A DNA stretch of 64,000 bases, from the NCBI RefSeq assembly GCF_002564105.1, contig NZ_PDBX01000001.1, forward strand, positions 434,001 through 498,000. The letters run 5' to 3'. The DNA is from Collimonas sp. PA-H2. GTDB lineage: Bacteria; Pseudomonadota; Gammaproteobacteria; Burkholderiales; Burkholderiaceae_D. The position numbers were made by a program, and so were the translations under genes. The notes beneath the pieces are model-generated. The model was not told the origin of the DNA and did no database searches. It saw only the letters and a list, made by a program, of their open reading frames with translations. Shown piece after piece: positions 62,771-64,000 of the stretch; position 1 is the first letter of the stretch, and the number at the start of each line of letters is the position of its first letter.

Positions 62771-64000
62771 CTACTTCTGCTCGCTAAATGCAATGCGACG
62801 ATTTTGGAAACGACCGCTCGGAGTATCGTTGTCCCCTACAGGTTGAATATCCCCGTATGCTTTAGTTGTGAACGTGGCTGCAGCAATACCTTTTAACACA
62901 AAGAAGTCGCGCACCGCATCGGCACGTTTTTTCGACAATTCCATATTGGAGACAGACGATCCCTGGTTATCGGTATGTCCGCCGATTTCAAGTTTTGCGT
63001 CCTTGGCACAATCCCTGATCGCGGTAACTGCCTTGCCGAACTCCAGTAAATCTTCCTTCGGAATATCAAAGGAGCCAGAAGAAAAATTAAACGAATAGGT
63101 ATTCATAGCACCCACCACATCGGCTGTAGTGCATGAGCCGGGTTTAAGGACGGCTAACGCATCTTCAAATTTTTTCTTGTTGTCGGCCAAAGCTTCTGAC
63201 AGATCGAACAACGATACAACATATCCGGCGCCAAAAAGTGCTTTCGTCTTATCCAATAACTGCAGTTTAGGATCCGTGGCCGCTCCACCTATTTCTATAC
63301 TGTTGCCCTTGATCGTCAATTCAGTATTCGGCAGCTTGAAATTTGTTAACAAGTCCGGCAGTTCACCAATCCAGCCGGCAGATTTGGTCGCACCATCAAC
63401 TTTGATGTCGGCGTTAACTCTGTCACCATAGTTTTTTTTCAAATCTGCCAGAATGGCTTCCTTATCCGTTTCACTTCCTACGGTGGCAACGACGGTAGCC
63501 TTGCCGTCTTTGTCCGTCGTCAACGACAACGTAGATGCTTTACTAGGCGCTGCGGGCTCAGCAGCCACCGGCGGCGTAACAACCGATGTTGGAGAAGATA
63601 CCGATTCCTTATTGCAACCACGCATAAAAAACAACAACGCGGCCAACGCTAACAGCGCCAAGAGCCACCACCATTTTGCAATACCAGTCTTTTCCTTGGA
63701 CACAGGAATACCATCGGTGGGTGCGGCTGACCGCGTATTCATATGAAAGGCCGACAGCGTTGTTTTGAGCTTGTTGCCAATGCCGTCAAAAAAATCCCAC
63801 GCCGTCCCCACTCCCAAAGCAGCCCACACGCTCTCAGGCAATTTTCCATGAATGAACGACACTTGATGCGCCAATGTCGAAATCAACGTGTGCTGTTGTC
63901 CCTTGCCGGCTTGCAGATGATTTTTGATCAATCCAAACAGGGTGGCCGTCACCACACTGGTCATAGCCGTGACAGCGCCAACCGCGGTATCAGTGTGCTG
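62771..64000 (-). CDS. DUF937/OmpA-domain envelope protein, 5' part outside the window
   Basis: The frame is open to the right edge, so the start is not seen; an ATG at 63964 is internal. The visible part begins with a DUF937-like helical region (VVTATLFGLIKNHLQ, LLSTLAHQVSFI-like). A transmembrane helix (WWWLLALLALAALLFFMRG) and a BON-like pair of segments (LSLTTDKDGKATVVATVG, ELTIKGNSIEIGG) follow, and then a C-terminal OmpA peptidoglycan-binding domain (GHTDNQGSS, LSKKRADAV, FQNRRIAF). It is a membrane-anchored, peptidoglycan-binding envelope protein of the YiaD/ArfA-like class. Confidence 0.75.
   Translation of the reverse strand, partial: QHTDTAVGAVTAMTSVVTATLFGLIKNHLQAGKGQQHTLISTLAHQVSFIHGKLPESVWAALGVGTAWDFFDGIGNKLKTTLSAFHMNTRSAAPTDGIPVSKEKTGIAKWWWLLALLALAALLFFMRGCNKESVSSPTSVVTPPVAAEPAAPSKASTLSLTTDKDGKATVVATVGSETDKEAILADLKKNYGDRVNADIKVDGATKSAGWIGELPDLLTNFKLPNTELTIKGNSIEIGGAATDPKLQLLDKTKALFGAGYVVSLFDLSEALADNKKKFEDALAVLKPGSCTTADVVGAMNTYSFNFSSGSFDIPKEDLLEFGKAVTAIRDCAKDAKLEIGGHTDNQGSSVSNMELSKKRADAVRDFFVLKGIAAATFTTKAYGDIQPVGDNDTPSGRFQNRRIAFSEQK

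Overview
The window looks like the chromosome of a betaproteobacterium of the order Burkholderiales, probably Oxalobacteraceae (Collimonas/Herbaspirillum-like). This rests on the gene families present: a giant trimeric autotransporter, a DcaP-type porin, a CmpX-type channel and the hut gene layout. The genus is a guess. I found no tRNA, rRNA or CRISPR array.

Left part (1-23 kb), host surface genes. A CmpX-like channel and a DUF1232 protein are followed by an adhesin locus read on the minus strand. Its centre is a 3717-residue trimeric autotransporter adhesin (4201-15354). On each side lie a TpgA-like peptidoglycan anchor (SmpA/OmlA + OmpA domains) and a DUF4019 exported protein, so the accessory pair is present twice. 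A lone DUF4096 transposase-type domain gene sits between the upstream pair. Divergent from this, a plus-strand trio encodes an OmpR-type response regulator, a LysM/FecR periplasmic protein and a CHASE2 histidine kinase.

Phage-like locus, in two halves (23.4-34.8 kb and 45.7-62.7 kb), nearly all minus strand. It encodes a complete contractile-tailed particle: portal, major capsid protein, probable maturation protease, sheath, tube, tape measure with a lytic transglycosylase domain, baseplate hub and spike, gp25-, gpJ- and gp53-like wedge proteins, tail fibre and chaperone, and a full lysis cassette with an Rz1 gene nested inside Rz. I see no terminase, integrase, repressor or replication gene. 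Two orphan OmpR-type response regulators, close paralogues of each other, are embedded in it (34798-35511 and 52793-53506). An orphan VapB-like antitoxin and two proteins sharing a DarA-like segment are also present.

Between the halves (35.6-45.6 kb) is a histidine uptake and degradation cluster: DcaP-like porin, amino-acid ABC transporter, hutG, hutH, hutU and hutC. HutC-type palindromes lie at the two expected places. hutI is absent from the window.

The main new observation is a shared promoter architecture in the phage-like locus. Seven sites carry a GGAAAACC-type box exactly 35 bases upstream of a -10-like hexamer. They precede every transcription unit I infer in both halves, and the spacing is identical in all seven. 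This suggests one regulon under a dedicated activator, for which the orphan response regulators are candidates. The particle may be a domesticated, host-controlled phage-derived machine (gene-transfer-agent-like or tailocin-like) rather than an ordinary prophage; that is inference. The right end of the window is a DUF937/OmpA protein cut by the window edge.
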